A stretch of DNA of 64,000 nt from Streptomyces carminius. Lineage in GTDB: Bacteria; Actinomycetota; Actinomycetes; Streptomycetales; Streptomycetaceae. The stretch is from positions 372,001 to 436,000 of the forward strand of contig NZ_PGGW01000060.1 in the NCBI RefSeq assembly GCF_002794255.1. The letters run 5' to 3'. Below, in pieces: positions 17,687-25,987 of the stretch; position 1 is the first letter of the stretch, and every line of letters starts with the position of its first letter. Position numbers and translations under genes: made by a program. The notes beneath the pieces were generated by a model. The model did no database searches. It was not told the origin of the DNA and saw only the letters and a list, made by a program, of their open reading frames with translations.

Positions 17687-18103
17687 ATGCGTTCCTACTC
17701 CATGGGCCGGGCCGCCCGGCTCCTCGGCGTCAGCGCCGACACGGTGCGCCGCTGGGCGGACGCCGGACGGCTGCCCACCCGCCGGGACGAGGGCGGCAGG
17801 CGGCTCGTGGCGGGCGAGGACCTCGCCGCGTTCGCCGCGGCGCTCGCCGCCGCCGACGCCGACGACGGCGCGGGCGGCGACGGTGAGGAAGGCGGGTCCC
17901 GCACCAGCGTCCGCAACGCCTTCCCCGGGATCATCACCGCCGTGAAACTCGGCGACGTCGCCGCCCAGGTCGAGCTCCAGGCCGGACCCCACCGGCTGGT
18001 CTCCCTGCTCACCCGGGAGGCCGTCGAGGAACTGGGTCTGGCGGTCGGCATGGAGGCCGTGGCCCGGGTGAAGGCCACCAACGTGCACGTCGACCGGGCG
18101 TGA
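17687..18103 (+). CDS. MerR-like HTH plus TOBE molybdate-binding regulator
   Basis: 138 residues from the ATG at 17687. An N-terminal excisionase/MerR-type helix-turn-helix (SMGRAARLLGVSADTVRRW) is followed by an Asp/Ala linker and a C-terminal mono-Mop/TOBE domain (SVRNAFPGIITAVKLGDVAAQVEL...LGLAVGMEAVARVKATNVHV) that binds molybdate or tungstate. It probably senses molybdate and controls modAB, which follows with overlapping codons. This replaces the LysR-like HTH of the enterobacterial ModE with a MerR-like one. The palindrome at 17626-17653 is a candidate binding site. Confidence 0.85.
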   Translation: MRSYSMGRAARLLGVSADTVRRWADAGRLPTRRDEGGRRLVAGEDLAAFAAALAAADADDGAGGDGEEGGSRTSVRNAFPGIITAVKLGDVAAQVELQAGPHRLVSLLTREAVEELGLAVGMEAVARVKATNVHVDRA

Positions 18104-18114
18104 GGGGGTCTGCC

Positions 18115-18990
18115 GTGCTCCGGACCCGCCGCTTTCGCGGCTGTGTTCGCCCGGCCGCCCGGCGGACCGGCCGGCGCCCCCGGTCCACCGTTCTCCTGCC
18201 GGTGGCGGCCCTGGCCCTGCTGGCCGCCCTGACGGCCGCCTGCGCGGGCGGCGCGTTCGGCAGCACCGGCAGCACCGGCGGTACGGACGGCGGCGGGGGG
18301 ACCACCGTGACGGTACTGGCGGCCTCCTCCCTCACCGACGTCCTCACCGAGGCGGGCGCCGCCTACGAGGCGGAGCACCCCGGCGTCCGGCTGCGTCTGT
18401 CCTTCGCCGGCTCCCAGGAGCTGGCCGCGCAGATCCGCCAGGGTGCGCCCGCCGACGCGGTCGTCACCGCCGACACCGCGACGATGGAGGGGCTGCGCGA
18501 GCACACCGGACCCGCCACCGTGATCGCCCGCAACCGGCTCGTCATCGCCACCGCGCCCGGCAACCCCCTGGGCATCGACTCCCCGGCGGACCTCGCCCGC
18601 GAGGACGTGACGGTGGTGCTCGCCGCCCCCGAGGTGCCCGCCGGACGGTACGGACGGCGGCTGCTCGACCGGCACGGCGTCACCGTGCGGCCGGTCTCCC
18701 TGGAGCCCAGCGTCCGCGCCGTGCTGAGCAAGGTCGAACTGGGCGAGGCCGACGCCGGGCTGGTGTACGCCACGGACATCGCCGCGGCCGGAAACGCCGA
18801 CAACGCCGATAACGCCGACAACACGGTCGGCTCCGTCCCCCTCCCCGGGAGCGGGGCGCCCGCCGTGCGGTACCCCGCCGCCCCGCTGCGGACCGCCGCG
18901 CACCCCGGCCGGGCCGCGGACCTCATCGCCTGGCTGGGCACCGAACCGGCCCGCCGCATCCTGCGGGACGCCGGGTTCGAACTGCCGTGA
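18115..18990 (+). CDS. modA: Molybdate ABC transporter substrate-binding lipoprotein
   Basis: 291 residues from a GTG at 18115, preceded by GAGGGGG 6 nt upstream. An alternative GTG at 18100 overlaps the regulator stop as GTGA. Signal sequence with lipobox LTAAC anchors it outside the membrane. Type II periplasmic-binding fold with ModA landmarks: VLAASSLTDVL, FAGSQELAAQI, ADAVVTADTATM, VIARNRLVIA, VSLEPSVRAVLSKVELGEADAGLVY. It captures molybdate for the permease encoded next. A short NADNADNADN repeat sits in a surface loop. Confidence 0.92.
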   Translation: MLRTRRFRGCVRPAARRTGRRPRSTVLLPVAALALLAALTAACAGGAFGSTGSTGGTDGGGGTTVTVLAASSLTDVLTEAGAAYEAEHPGVRLRLSFAGSQELAAQIRQGAPADAVVTADTATMEGLREHTGPATVIARNRLVIATAPGNPLGIDSPADLAREDVTVVLAAPEVPAGRYGRRLLDRHGVTVRPVSLEPSVRAVLSKVELGEADAGLVYATDIAAAGNADNADNADNTVGSVPLPGSGAPAVRYPAAPLRTAAHPGRAADLIAWLGTEPARRILRDAGFELP

Positions 18991-19865
18991 GGCCGGCCGT
19001 GGACCCCACCGCGGAATCCGCCGCGGACCCCGCCGGGAAACCGGCCGCGCGCCCCGCCATACGCCGCCGCGCCGTACGCCGCCCCCGTCCCCGTCCGCCC
19101 GCCGCACTCGTCCTGCCCGCCGTGCTGTGCGCGGCCTTCCTGGCGGTGCCGCTGGCCGGAGTGCTGGTCCGCACCCCCTGGCCGGAGCTGGCCGGGCAGC
19201 TGGCCTCCCCCGCCGTGGTCCGGGCCTTCGGCCTGTCCCTGCTGGTCTCCGGCTGGGCCCTGCTGCTCTCGCTGGTGCTGGGCGTACCGCTGGCCTGGCT
19301 GCTGGCCCGCACCGACTTCCCCGGCAGGGCGCTGGTGCGCTCCCTGGTGCTGCTGCCGATGGTCCTGCCGCCGTCCGTCGCCGGTGTCGCCCTGCTGCAC
19401 GGCTTCGGGCGCGGCGGCCTGCTGGGCGGACCGCTGGAGGCGCTCGGCGTGGCGCTGCCGTTCTCCACCGCCGGGGCCGTGGTCGCCGCCGCCTTCGTGG
19501 CGATGCCGTTCCTGGTGATCAGCCTGGAGGGGGCGCTGGCCGGGATCCACCCGCGCTACGAGGAGGCCGCCGCCACCATGGGCGCCACCCTCCCCCAGAC
19601 CCTGCGGTACGTCACCCTGCCCATGGTGACGCCCTCGCTGGCCGCGGGCGCGGCGCTGTGCTGGGCCCGGGCGCTGGGCGAGTTCGGGGCAACGATCACC
19701 TTCGCGGGCAACCTGCCGGGTGTCACCCAGACCCTGCCGCTCCAGGTCTACCTGCTGCTCCAGAGCGACCCGGCGGCCGCGACCTCGGTCTCCCTGCTGC
19801 TGCTCGCCGTGGCGGCTGCCGTGCTGATCGCGCTGCGCGGCCGCTGGCTGGGACACACCCACTGA
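18987..19865 (+). CDS. modB: Molybdate ABC transporter permease
   Basis: 292 residues. A basic, disordered N-terminus of about 38 residues precedes five to six TM helices of the ModB/CysTW type. The cytosolic EAA loop that docks the ATPase is EEAAATMGATLPQTLRYVTLP. Its GTG start overlaps the modA stop by 4 nt (GTGA), implying translational coupling. No modC ATPase gene follows: the next 240 nt contain only two terminator hairpins. The ATPase must come from elsewhere. Confidence 0.92.
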   Translation: MRPAVDPTAESAADPAGKPAARPAIRRRAVRRPRPRPPAALVLPAVLCAAFLAVPLAGVLVRTPWPELAGQLASPAVVRAFGLSLLVSGWALLLSLVLGVPLAWLLARTDFPGRALVRSLVLLPMVLPPSVAGVALLHGFGRGGLLGGPLEALGVALPFSTAGAVVAAAFVAMPFLVISLEGALAGIHPRYEEAAATMGATLPQTLRYVTLPMVTPSLAAGAALCWARALGEFGATITFAGNLPGVTQTLPLQVYLLLQSDPAAATSVSLLLLAVAAAVLIALRGRWLGHTH

Positions 19866-19999
19866 AGGCCCTTCGCCCCGGCGGACGGTGGACGATGCAG
19901 GACGGCCCCGGAGTCCGCGCCCGCCGGCCGCGGGCGGCCGGCACCCTGCCGGTCCGCGGTTGCGACGGTCCCGACGGCCCCGACGGCTCCACGGCCGTT

Positions 20000-20027
20000 C
20001 GCCGGGCCGTCCGAGGACGGCCCGGCG
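20000..20027 (+). terminator. Terminator hairpin after modB
   Basis: 13-bp perfect arms CGCCGGGCCGTCC / GGACGGCCCGGCG separated by GA, about 135 nt after the modB stop. Confidence 0.6.
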
Positions 20028-20061
20028 ACGACAGGAGGCGACGACCGCGTTCCGGCAGCAC

Positions 20062-20098
20062 TGTGGCGGGGTGCAGCGCCGCGCCGCACCCCGCCACA
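20062..20098. terminator. Terminator hairpin after moeZ
   Basis: 13-bp perfect arms TGTGGCGGGGTGC / GCACCCCGCCACA with an 11-nt loop, ending 8 nt past the moeZ stop on the minus strand and facing the mod operon. Probably works in both directions. Confidence 0.8.
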
Positions 20099-20106
20099 GG
20101 GAATGT

Positions 20107-21285
20107 TCAGTAGATCGGCTTCTCCGGCTCGATCTGGTTGACCCAGCCGACGACGCCGCCGCCGACGTGGACCGCGTCGGAGAAGCCCGCGTTCTTCAGG
20201 ACCGCGAGCACTTCCGCACTGCGGACGCCCGTCTTGCAGTGCAGGACGATCCGCTTGTCCTGCGGCAGGTCGCCGAGGGCGCTGCCCATCAGGAACTCGT
20301 TCTTCGGGATCAGCCTGGCACCGGGGATGGAGACGATCTCGTACTCGTTGGGCTCGCGGACGTCGATGACGTCGATGTTCTCGCCCGCGTCCATCCACTC
20401 CTTGAGCTGCCGGGGAGTGATGGTCGAGCCCGCCGCGGCCTCCTGCGCCTCCTCGGAGACCACACCGCAGAACGCCTCGTAGTCGATCAGCTCGGTGACC
20501 GTCGGGTTCTTGCCGCAGACCGCGCACTCCGGGTCCTTGCGGACCTTGACCTGGCGGTACGTCATCTCCAGGGCGTCGTAGATCATCAGGCGGCCGACCA
20601 TCGGCTCGCCGATGCCCGCCAGGAGCTTGATCGCCTCGGTGGTCTGGATGGAGCCGACCGACGCGCACAGCACGCCCAGCACACCGCCCTCGGCGCAGCT
20701 GGGGACCATGCCGGGCGGCGGGGGCTCGGGGTACAGGCAGCGGTAGCACGGACCGTGCTCGCTCCAGAAGACCGACGCCTGGCCGTCGAAGCGGTAGATC
20801 GAACCCCACACGTACGGCTTGTTCAGCAGCACGCAGGCGTCGTTGACCAGGTAGCGGGTGGCGAAGTTGTCCGTGCCGTCCACGATCAGGTCGTACCCGG
20901 CGAAGATCTCCATCACGTTGGAGGAGTCCAGTCGCTCCTGGTGGAGGTTGACCGTCACGTACGGGTTGATTCCGAGCACCGTGTCCCGTGCGGACTCGGC
21001 CTTGGGGCGGCCGATGTCCGCCTGGCTGTGGATGACCTGGCGCTGGAGGTTGGACTCGTCGACCTCGTCGAACTCGATGATGCCGAGCGTGCCGACACCC
21101 GCCGCGGCCAGATACATCAGGGTGGGCGAGCCGAGGCCGCCCGCGCCCACACAGAGCACCTTGGCGTTCTTCAGCCGCTTCTGCCCGTCCATCCCGACGT
21201 CCGGGATGATCAGGTGACGGGAGTATCTGCGGACCTCGTCGACGGTGAGTTCGGAGGCCGGCTCGACCAGGGGTGGCAGCGACAC
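20107..21285 (-). CDS. moeZ: Adenylyltransferase/sulfurtransferase MoeZ (ThiF-rhodanese fusion)
   Basis: 392-residue E1-like enzyme that adenylates the C-terminal Gly of sulfur-carrier proteins and transfers sulfur for molybdopterin, thiamine or cysteine-type thiocarboxylate pathways. ThiF/MoeB domain: GAGGLGSP nucleotide loop, DNFATRYLVND, and zinc cysteines CYRCLYP and CAVCGK. C-terminal rhodanese domain has active-site Cys in LHCKTGVRS and ends with GGGVVGWVNQIEP. Its neighbourhood with the molybdate operon (convergent) fits a molybdenum cofactor role, although MoeZ serves several carriers. The spacer upstream of its start carries GTAC palindromes. Confidence 0.95.
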   Translation of the reverse strand: MSLPPLVEPASELTVDEVRRYSRHLIIPDVGMDGQKRLKNAKVLCVGAGGLGSPTLMYLAAAGVGTLGIIEFDEVDESNLQRQVIHSQADIGRPKAESARDTVLGINPYVTVNLHQERLDSSNVMEIFAGYDLIVDGTDNFATRYLVNDACVLLNKPYVWGSIYRFDGQASVFWSEHGPCYRCLYPEPPPPGMVPSCAEGGVLGVLCASVGSIQTTEAIKLLAGIGEPMVGRLMIYDALEMTYRQVKVRKDPECAVCGKNPTVTELIDYEAFCGVVSEEAQEAAAGSTITPRQLKEWMDAGENIDVIDVREPNEYEIVSIPGARLIPKNEFLMGSALGDLPQDKRIVLHCKTGVRSAEVLAVLKNAGFSDAVHVGGGVVGWVNQIEPEKPIY

Positions 21286-21420
21286 GGAGACCTCAACATG
21301 GTTGGTCGGTGGACGGTTGTTCCTCCCGTAACAGTGCCACGGCGGATCTCATTCCGAGACACCCGGTCCGAGGCGCGAGACATCCCCGTCCCAGCAGCCG
21401 GGCAGCGCTCTCCCGGGGCT

Positions 21421-21466
21421 CCCGTACCGCCCGCAAGAGCGGTACGAATGGTACGAGCGGTACGGG
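21421..21466. promoter_or_regulatory. Cluster of GTACCGC/GCGGTAC repeats upstream of moeZ
   Basis: CCCGTACCGC at 21421-21430 pairs with GCGGTACG at 21439-21446 and exactly with GCGGTACGGG at 21457-21466; further GGTACG copies occur at 21450 and 21477. The array sits about 140 nt before the moeZ start. It may be an operator array or alternative hairpins. No function is known to me. Confidence 0.45.
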
Positions 21467-21485
21467 TGGGGTCGGCGGTACGCGG

Positions 21486-21515
21486 GGCGGGCCGGGCGCC
21501 GGTGACCGGCCCGCC
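21486..21515 (-). terminator. Terminator after the epimerase gene
   Basis: 10-bp perfect arms GGCGGGCCGG / CCGGCCCGCC with a 10-nt loop, about 20 nt beyond the epimerase stop. Confidence 0.65.
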
Positions 21516-21536
21516 CGCCCCGCCCCGGCCGTCATC

Positions 21537-22457
21537 TCAGACCCGGCACGCGGCCTCCATCCAGATGTCCGCCAGCGACTCCTCCAGACCGATCCGGGGC
21601 CGCCACCCGAGCCGGTCGCGGGCACTGCGCACATCCGCCTGCTGCCAGGGGCCGCAGCCGTCCGGGTAGGGGGGCGCCGGCGGGCCGGCGGGATGCGGGT
21701 GCGTCTCGTCCGGTTCGTGCACCGGGCCGCCGTAGCCGGCGGCCCGGGCCAGTACGGAGACCACCTCGCGCAGCCGTACCGCCTGTCCGGTGCCGATGTT
21801 GACCACGCCCTGGGCCGCCGAGAGGGCGGCGGCGTGCACCGCCCGCGCCACGTCCCGGACGTCCACGAAGTCGCGCTGGAGGCCCAGCCCGGCGAGCCTG
21901 AGCTCGCCCTCGCCCTGCTGCATCACCCGGCGCAGCGCGTCCGCGAGCCGCCCCAGCGGGGAGCCGGCCGGGGTGCCGGGGCCGACCGGCGAGAAGACCC
22001 GGAGCACGATGGCGTCCAGCCCGGAGCCCAGGACCAGCTCGCTGGCGGCGAGCTTGCTGACGCCGTACGGGCTCCCCGGCCGCGGCACGGCGTCCTCGCC
22101 GGTCGAGGAGCCGGCCGGGGAGGGGCCGTACTCCGCCGCGCAGCCGAGGTGGACCAGCCGCGCGCCGCAGCCGCTGCGGCGCAGCGACTCGCAGACGGTG
22201 GCGGTGGCCACGGTGTTGTGCCGGATCAGCTCCCGGGCGCCGCCGCGGGTGGCGCCGGCGCAGTTGACCACGACGCCGGGGTGGACCGCGTCGAGGAAGC
22301 GGGTGAGCGCGCCGGGGCTGCCGGTGGACAGGTCGAAGCGGACGTCGGCGTCGTCACCCCGGCCGAGCGCGGTGAGCTGGACGGCGGGGTCGGCGAGCAA
22401 CCGGTCGGCGACATGGCGGCCGAGGTATCCGTTGGCTCCGATCAGCAGCACTCTCAT
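21537..22457 (-). CDS. NAD-dependent epimerase/dehydratase (extended SDR)
   Basis: 306-residue nucleotide-sugar epimerase/dehydratase-like protein. Rossmann motif GANGYLGRHV at residues 8-17, then the SDR catalytic YGVSK with upstream serine region, and PVGPGTPAGSPLGRL in the substrate lobe. ATG at 22457 has a GGGGGAGGAGG ribosome site. It is last in a three-gene minus-strand group with a PelF-like glycosyltransferase and an unknown multi-TM protein, suggesting supply of an activated sugar. The 180-nt spacer before it contains an 18-codon ORF (22511 to 22455 on the minus strand) whose TGA overlaps this ATG. Confidence 0.85.
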   Translation of the reverse strand: MRVLLIGANGYLGRHVADRLLADPAVQLTALGRGDDADVRFDLSTGSPGALTRFLDAVHPGVVVNCAGATRGGARELIRHNTVATATVCESLRRSGCGARLVHLGCAAEYGPSPAGSSTGEDAVPRPGSPYGVSKLAASELVLGSGLDAIVLRVFSPVGPGTPAGSPLGRLADALRRVMQQGEGELRLAGLGLQRDFVDVRDVARAVHAAALSAAQGVVNIGTGQAVRLREVVSVLARAAGYGGPVHEPDETHPHPAGPPAPPYPDGCGPWQQADVRSARDRLGWRPRIGLEESLADIWMEAACRV

Positions 22458-22637
22458 CGGGCCTCCTCCCCCACTCGTGCGGTGACGCCGGCGGCGCGCG
22501 GAACGGTCATGGGGTGTGCTCCTTCATCGGTTTCATCGGTGATGCCACGGATCGGTGCGCGGCACGGACGGCGCCATGCGCGGTCACGTGCCGGCACGGG
22601 TCCGGGCGAGCCGGTACGGGCCGGGCCCCCGGGGCTT

Positions 22638-23870
22638 TCACGGCCCGTCCCGGCGGTGGGCGGAGGCTCTTGTGAGGAGGACGGCGGCGAGGGCCGTCAG
22701 GACGAGTGCCGCACCCGCGCAGGCCGCCGCGGGAACGACGGCCGGCCCCCAGCGGGCCGCCGCCTCGGCCACCGGGCGGCCCAGCGGCGCCGGCGCGCCG
22801 GTGGCCGCCGCGAGCGCCGCGGCCTCCAGCGCGCCGGCCGCGGCGAGTCCCGCGGCGGCGACGGCCGGGAAGCCGTGGGCGGCCAGCAGTCCCGCGGTGA
22901 ACAGCAGCGCGCCGAGCGCGGCCACGGCGACGAGCGGGACGGCACCGGACGGACCGCCCGGGGGACCGCCGGGCGCGAGGTCGGGCAGGAGGGCGGGAAC
23001 CGTCCCGGAGCGGAGGGCCGCGAGAAAACCCGGTACGTCCGTCCCCTCCGTCCCGGCGTCCGTCCCACCGCCGACGGCGAGCCGCGCGGCGGACAGCGCG
23101 GCGAGCGGGGCCGCGGCGGACAGCGCGACGGCCAGGACGAGCGGCGGGCGCGTCCGGGCCGCGAACTCCGCCAGGCCGCCGACCGCGAGCCGCCCGGCGG
23201 ACAGGCGTCTCCTCGTCCGGGCCGCGAACCGGCGCGCGCACCACACCGCGGGCGCGACGGCCAGGGCCATGCCCAGCGGCAGGCACCGCTCGGCCGCCGG
23301 AGCGGCCGGCAGTTCCGCGAGCAGGGCCCGTGGCGGTGTTCCGCCGTCCAGGGCCCTGGCCAGCAGCCGGTCGCCGACGAGGGCGTAGCCGAGCAGCCAG
23401 CAGCTCCCCAGTACGACGGCCGCGGACAGCAGGGCGCTCCGCGTGTGCCGCCCCGCGGCCCACAGCACCGTGCCGGCCACCGCCGCCACGGCGACGGCCG
23501 GCACGGTGCCGGCGGGAACCGGGAGGTGCACCGCCGCCGCGCACAGCCCGCCGGGCAGCAGGGGGAGCAGCACCGCGCCCGCCCGTCCCGCGGAGCGGCG
23601 GCGGCCCGTCTCCCGGTCCCCGCCCGGCGCGGCCGGGACCGGGCCGGGCGGGAGTCCGCCGGCGCGGGGGGCGCGGGCGTACAGCTCCTCGGCGAGCGAG
23701 AAGACGCTCCGGTGCCGGAAGCGCGCCGCGGTGCGGTCGGTGACCCCGTGCGCCTCCAGGCCGGCGGCGATCTCCAGCGGGTCCACGGCCCGTTCGCACA
23801 GCCCCCGGTGGCGGTCCAGCAGCCGGTGCACGGGATCGGCGGACCGGTACGGGTCCGGCGGGCGGTTCAC
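22638..23870 (-). CDS. Multi-TM membrane protein of unknown function in the glycosyltransferase locus
   Basis: 410 residues. The GTG start overlaps the stop of the glycosyltransferase by 4 nt (GTGA), so expression is coupled. An N-terminal cytosolic segment (about 1-75) with helical motif DPLEIAAGLEAHGVTDRTAARF and HRSVFSLAEELYAR is followed by about nine hydrophobic Ala/Leu/Val helices. I do not recognise the family. Its position next to a PelF-type glycosyltransferase suggests a polysaccharide export or integral-membrane partner, as PelG is to PelF, but no similarity to PelG is evident by eye. Confidence 0.7.
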   Translation of the reverse strand: MNRPPDPYRSADPVHRLLDRHRGLCERAVDPLEIAAGLEAHGVTDRTAARFRHRSVFSLAEELYARAPRAGGLPPGPVPAAPGGDRETGRRRSAGRAGAVLLPLLPGGLCAAAVHLPVPAGTVPAVAVAAVAGTVLWAAGRHTRSALLSAAVVLGSCWLLGYALVGDRLLARALDGGTPPRALLAELPAAPAAERCLPLGMALAVAPAVWCARRFAARTRRRLSAGRLAVGGLAEFAARTRPPLVLAVALSAAAPLAALSAARLAVGGGTDAGTEGTDVPGFLAALRSGTVPALLPDLAPGGPPGGPSGAVPLVAVAALGALLFTAGLLAAHGFPAVAAAGLAAAGALEAAALAAATGAPAPLGRPVAEAAARWGPAVVPAAACAGAALVLTALAAVLLTRASAHRRDGP

Positions 23871-25774
23871 CGGCGGTCCTCCCCCGGCCTCCCGGAGCCG
23901 GCGGACGTGCGGGCCCAGCCCGGAGCGCGGCCGGGACGTCCGCCGGGCCGGGCCTGCCCGGGGACGGCGGGCCGGGGCGCGGCCGGGCCGGACACGGCTC
24001 CGGCGGGCGCGGGCGGGCCGCCGCGCGCCGTCCACCGGCCGGGCAGCCGGGCCTCGGCCGGACGGGCGAAGGGCCGCTCCGCACCGCCCCCGCCGGCCCG
24101 CCCGCCGACCGGCCCGGCGGGCACCGCCCGGCGCGAGAGCACCTCCAGGTGGAGGCCGCGGAACGCCGTGACGTTCCGCTCGACGGTGAACAGCTCCAGC
24201 GCCCGGGCCCGGGCGGCGGCGCCCAGCCGGGCGCGCCGGGCGGGGTCGCCCAGCAGCGCGGCGCAGGCGTCCGCCAGTGCGCGCGGGTCGTGCGGCGGCA
24301 CCACCAGTCCCGTACCGCCGACGACCTCGCGCACCGCTCCGGCGTCCGTGGCGACCGTGGCGCGCCCGGCGAGCATCGCCTCGACGAGTTCGGCCGGGAA
24401 GCCCGCCACGACGCTGGAGAACACCGCGACATCGGCGGCGGCGTACGCGTCGGCGGCGGTGGGCAGCCGGGGATCGCCGACGCGGACGAAGCGGACGGGA
24501 GCGCCTGCCGCGGCGCCGGGTCCGCCGTCGGCCGCGTCCCCCGGCCCGTCCCCGGAACCGTCCCGCGCCGCGGGGAAGAGGGGGAAGAGATCGTCGGCCA
24601 GCAGCCGGCAGTGCGCCCGGTAGGCGGCCACCGCCAGTTCCTCCCCGGCCGGCGCACCGGGTCCGCCGGGGCGTTCGGCGACCAGCAGCCGGGCCCGGGG
24701 CAGGGCCCGGCGGACCTCGGCGAAGGCACGCAGCAGGCAGACCAGGTCCCGGGCGGGCTCCACCCGCCCGGTCCACACCAGCACCGGCGCCGGCCGCTCC
24801 CGCCCGGTGTCCTCCCCGACGGCGGTGAACGACGCGGCGTCCATGCCCGGGTGGACGGTGCGCAGCCGGTCCCGGTCGGCACCGCACCGCAGCTGCCACC
24901 GGCGGGCATGGGCGTTGCCGGAGACGACCAGCTCCGCCCGGCGGTACGTCTCGTGCGTCAGCAGCGCCCGGAAGGAGGTGAGCAGGGCGCGTACGGGGGT
25001 GTCCGCGGGGTCCGCGTCCGGGGCGGCGGCCCGGGCGGCGCCGGTGAGGTAGTGCTCGCGCAGCCGCACCCCGTGCCCGGTGTACTCGGTCACCAGCAGC
25101 GGTGTGCCGTACAGCCGCCCGGCCAGCAGGCCGGGCAGGGCGGCGCAGCCGCCGCCCACCGCGTGGCAGACGTCCGCTCCGGCCGGCCCGGGCCCGTCGG
25201 CGCCGCCGCCGTACCAGTCCGGTGAGAGCGGACGCAGCGCCCGCTCCAGCCGGTCGGTGACCGTGAGCAGACCGGCCGGCGGGATCTCGCGCGCGGTGCG
25301 GAGCGCACCGGGAGCCCGGCAGGCGCGCTCCAGCAGCCGGACGGCCTGTTCGGAGCGGAGCGCGGCGGAGAGCCCGCCGTGCTCGCGGGCGAGGGCGGCC
25401 AGTCCGTGGAGCCCGGCGGCGAAACGGTCCGCCTCGGCGGCCGGCCAGACCTCGCGCCGGGCCGCGCAGACGGCACCGGCGAGCTCCGCGAAGTGCTCGC
25501 CGAACCGCCGCCGGCCGCGTCGGCCGTACCGCCCGCGGGCACCGGGCCCGCCGGGGGCGGGGCCCCACAGCGGTACGGTACGCACCCGCCGGACGTTGTC
25601 CGGCAGCGTGTGCCGGGCGCCCCGCAGGACGTCCTCCCGCTGCCCCGGGTGCCGGCCGAGCGCGTAGACCTCGAACTCGTCGCCGTCCAGGCCGCGCACC
25701 AGCCGGTCGCACCATGCGGCGGCGTCACCGTCCGGGTACGGGTAACCCCCCTCGGTGAGCAGTGCGATGCGCAT
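23867..25774 (-). CDS. Glycosyltransferase family 4, DUF3492/PelF-like
   Basis: 635 residues. ATG at 25774 (MRIALLTEGGYPYPDGD) with a GGGGTGGA ribosome site; an in-frame GTG lies 24 nt upstream. The N-terminal DUF3492 domain has the opening EGGYPYPDGDAAAWCDRLVRGL. The C-terminal GT-B domain has VWTGRVEPARDLVCLLRAFAEV, the donor-site segment VFSSVVAGFPAELVEAMLAGRATVATDAGAVREV split over the usual E-x7-E pattern. It transfers a sugar to a polysaccharide or lipid acceptor on the cytosolic side. The C-terminal 70 residues are Arg/Pro/Gly-rich and disordered. It is first in the operon. Confidence 0.85.
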   Translation of the reverse strand: MRIALLTEGGYPYPDGDAAAWCDRLVRGLDGDEFEVYALGRHPGQREDVLRGARHTLPDNVRRVRTVPLWGPAPGGPGARGRYGRRGRRRFGEHFAELAGAVCAARREVWPAAEADRFAAGLHGLAALAREHGGLSAALRSEQAVRLLERACRAPGALRTAREIPPAGLLTVTDRLERALRPLSPDWYGGGADGPGPAGADVCHAVGGGCAALPGLLAGRLYGTPLLVTEYTGHGVRLREHYLTGAARAAAPDADPADTPVRALLTSFRALLTHETYRRAELVVSGNAHARRWQLRCGADRDRLRTVHPGMDAASFTAVGEDTGRERPAPVLVWTGRVEPARDLVCLLRAFAEVRRALPRARLLVAERPGGPGAPAGEELAVAAYRAHCRLLADDLFPLFPAARDGSGDGPGDAADGGPGAAAGAPVRFVRVGDPRLPTAADAYAAADVAVFSSVVAGFPAELVEAMLAGRATVATDAGAVREVVGGTGLVVPPHDPRALADACAALLGDPARRARLGAAARARALELFTVERNVTAFRGLHLEVLSRRAVPAGPVGGRAGGGGAERPFARPAEARLPGRWTARGGPPAPAGAVSGPAAPRPAVPGQARPGGRPGRAPGWARTSAGSGRPGEDRR

Positions 25775-25987
25775 GTGTCCACCCCCGATCCTCCTCACGG
25801 GCCGCCGGCCGTGTCCGGGGCGTCGCGGGAAGACGTTATGCGCGAGGTGGGCCGGTATGGCGGACGGTTGTCCGCAGCACCACCGGAAGGGGTGAACTAC
25901 CGTGACTTCCCGCGTGGTGGAACGTTCGGCCGGACAGCGGGCGCTCCCGGCCCCCGGGCACCCGGGAGGGGCCGGGGCCCGGCGGCG

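Noticed and set aside
14560..17688. Upstream extension of the ATL reading frame (to 17688)
   Set aside because: It runs opposite the flippase-like gene; ATL homology begins only at 14544.
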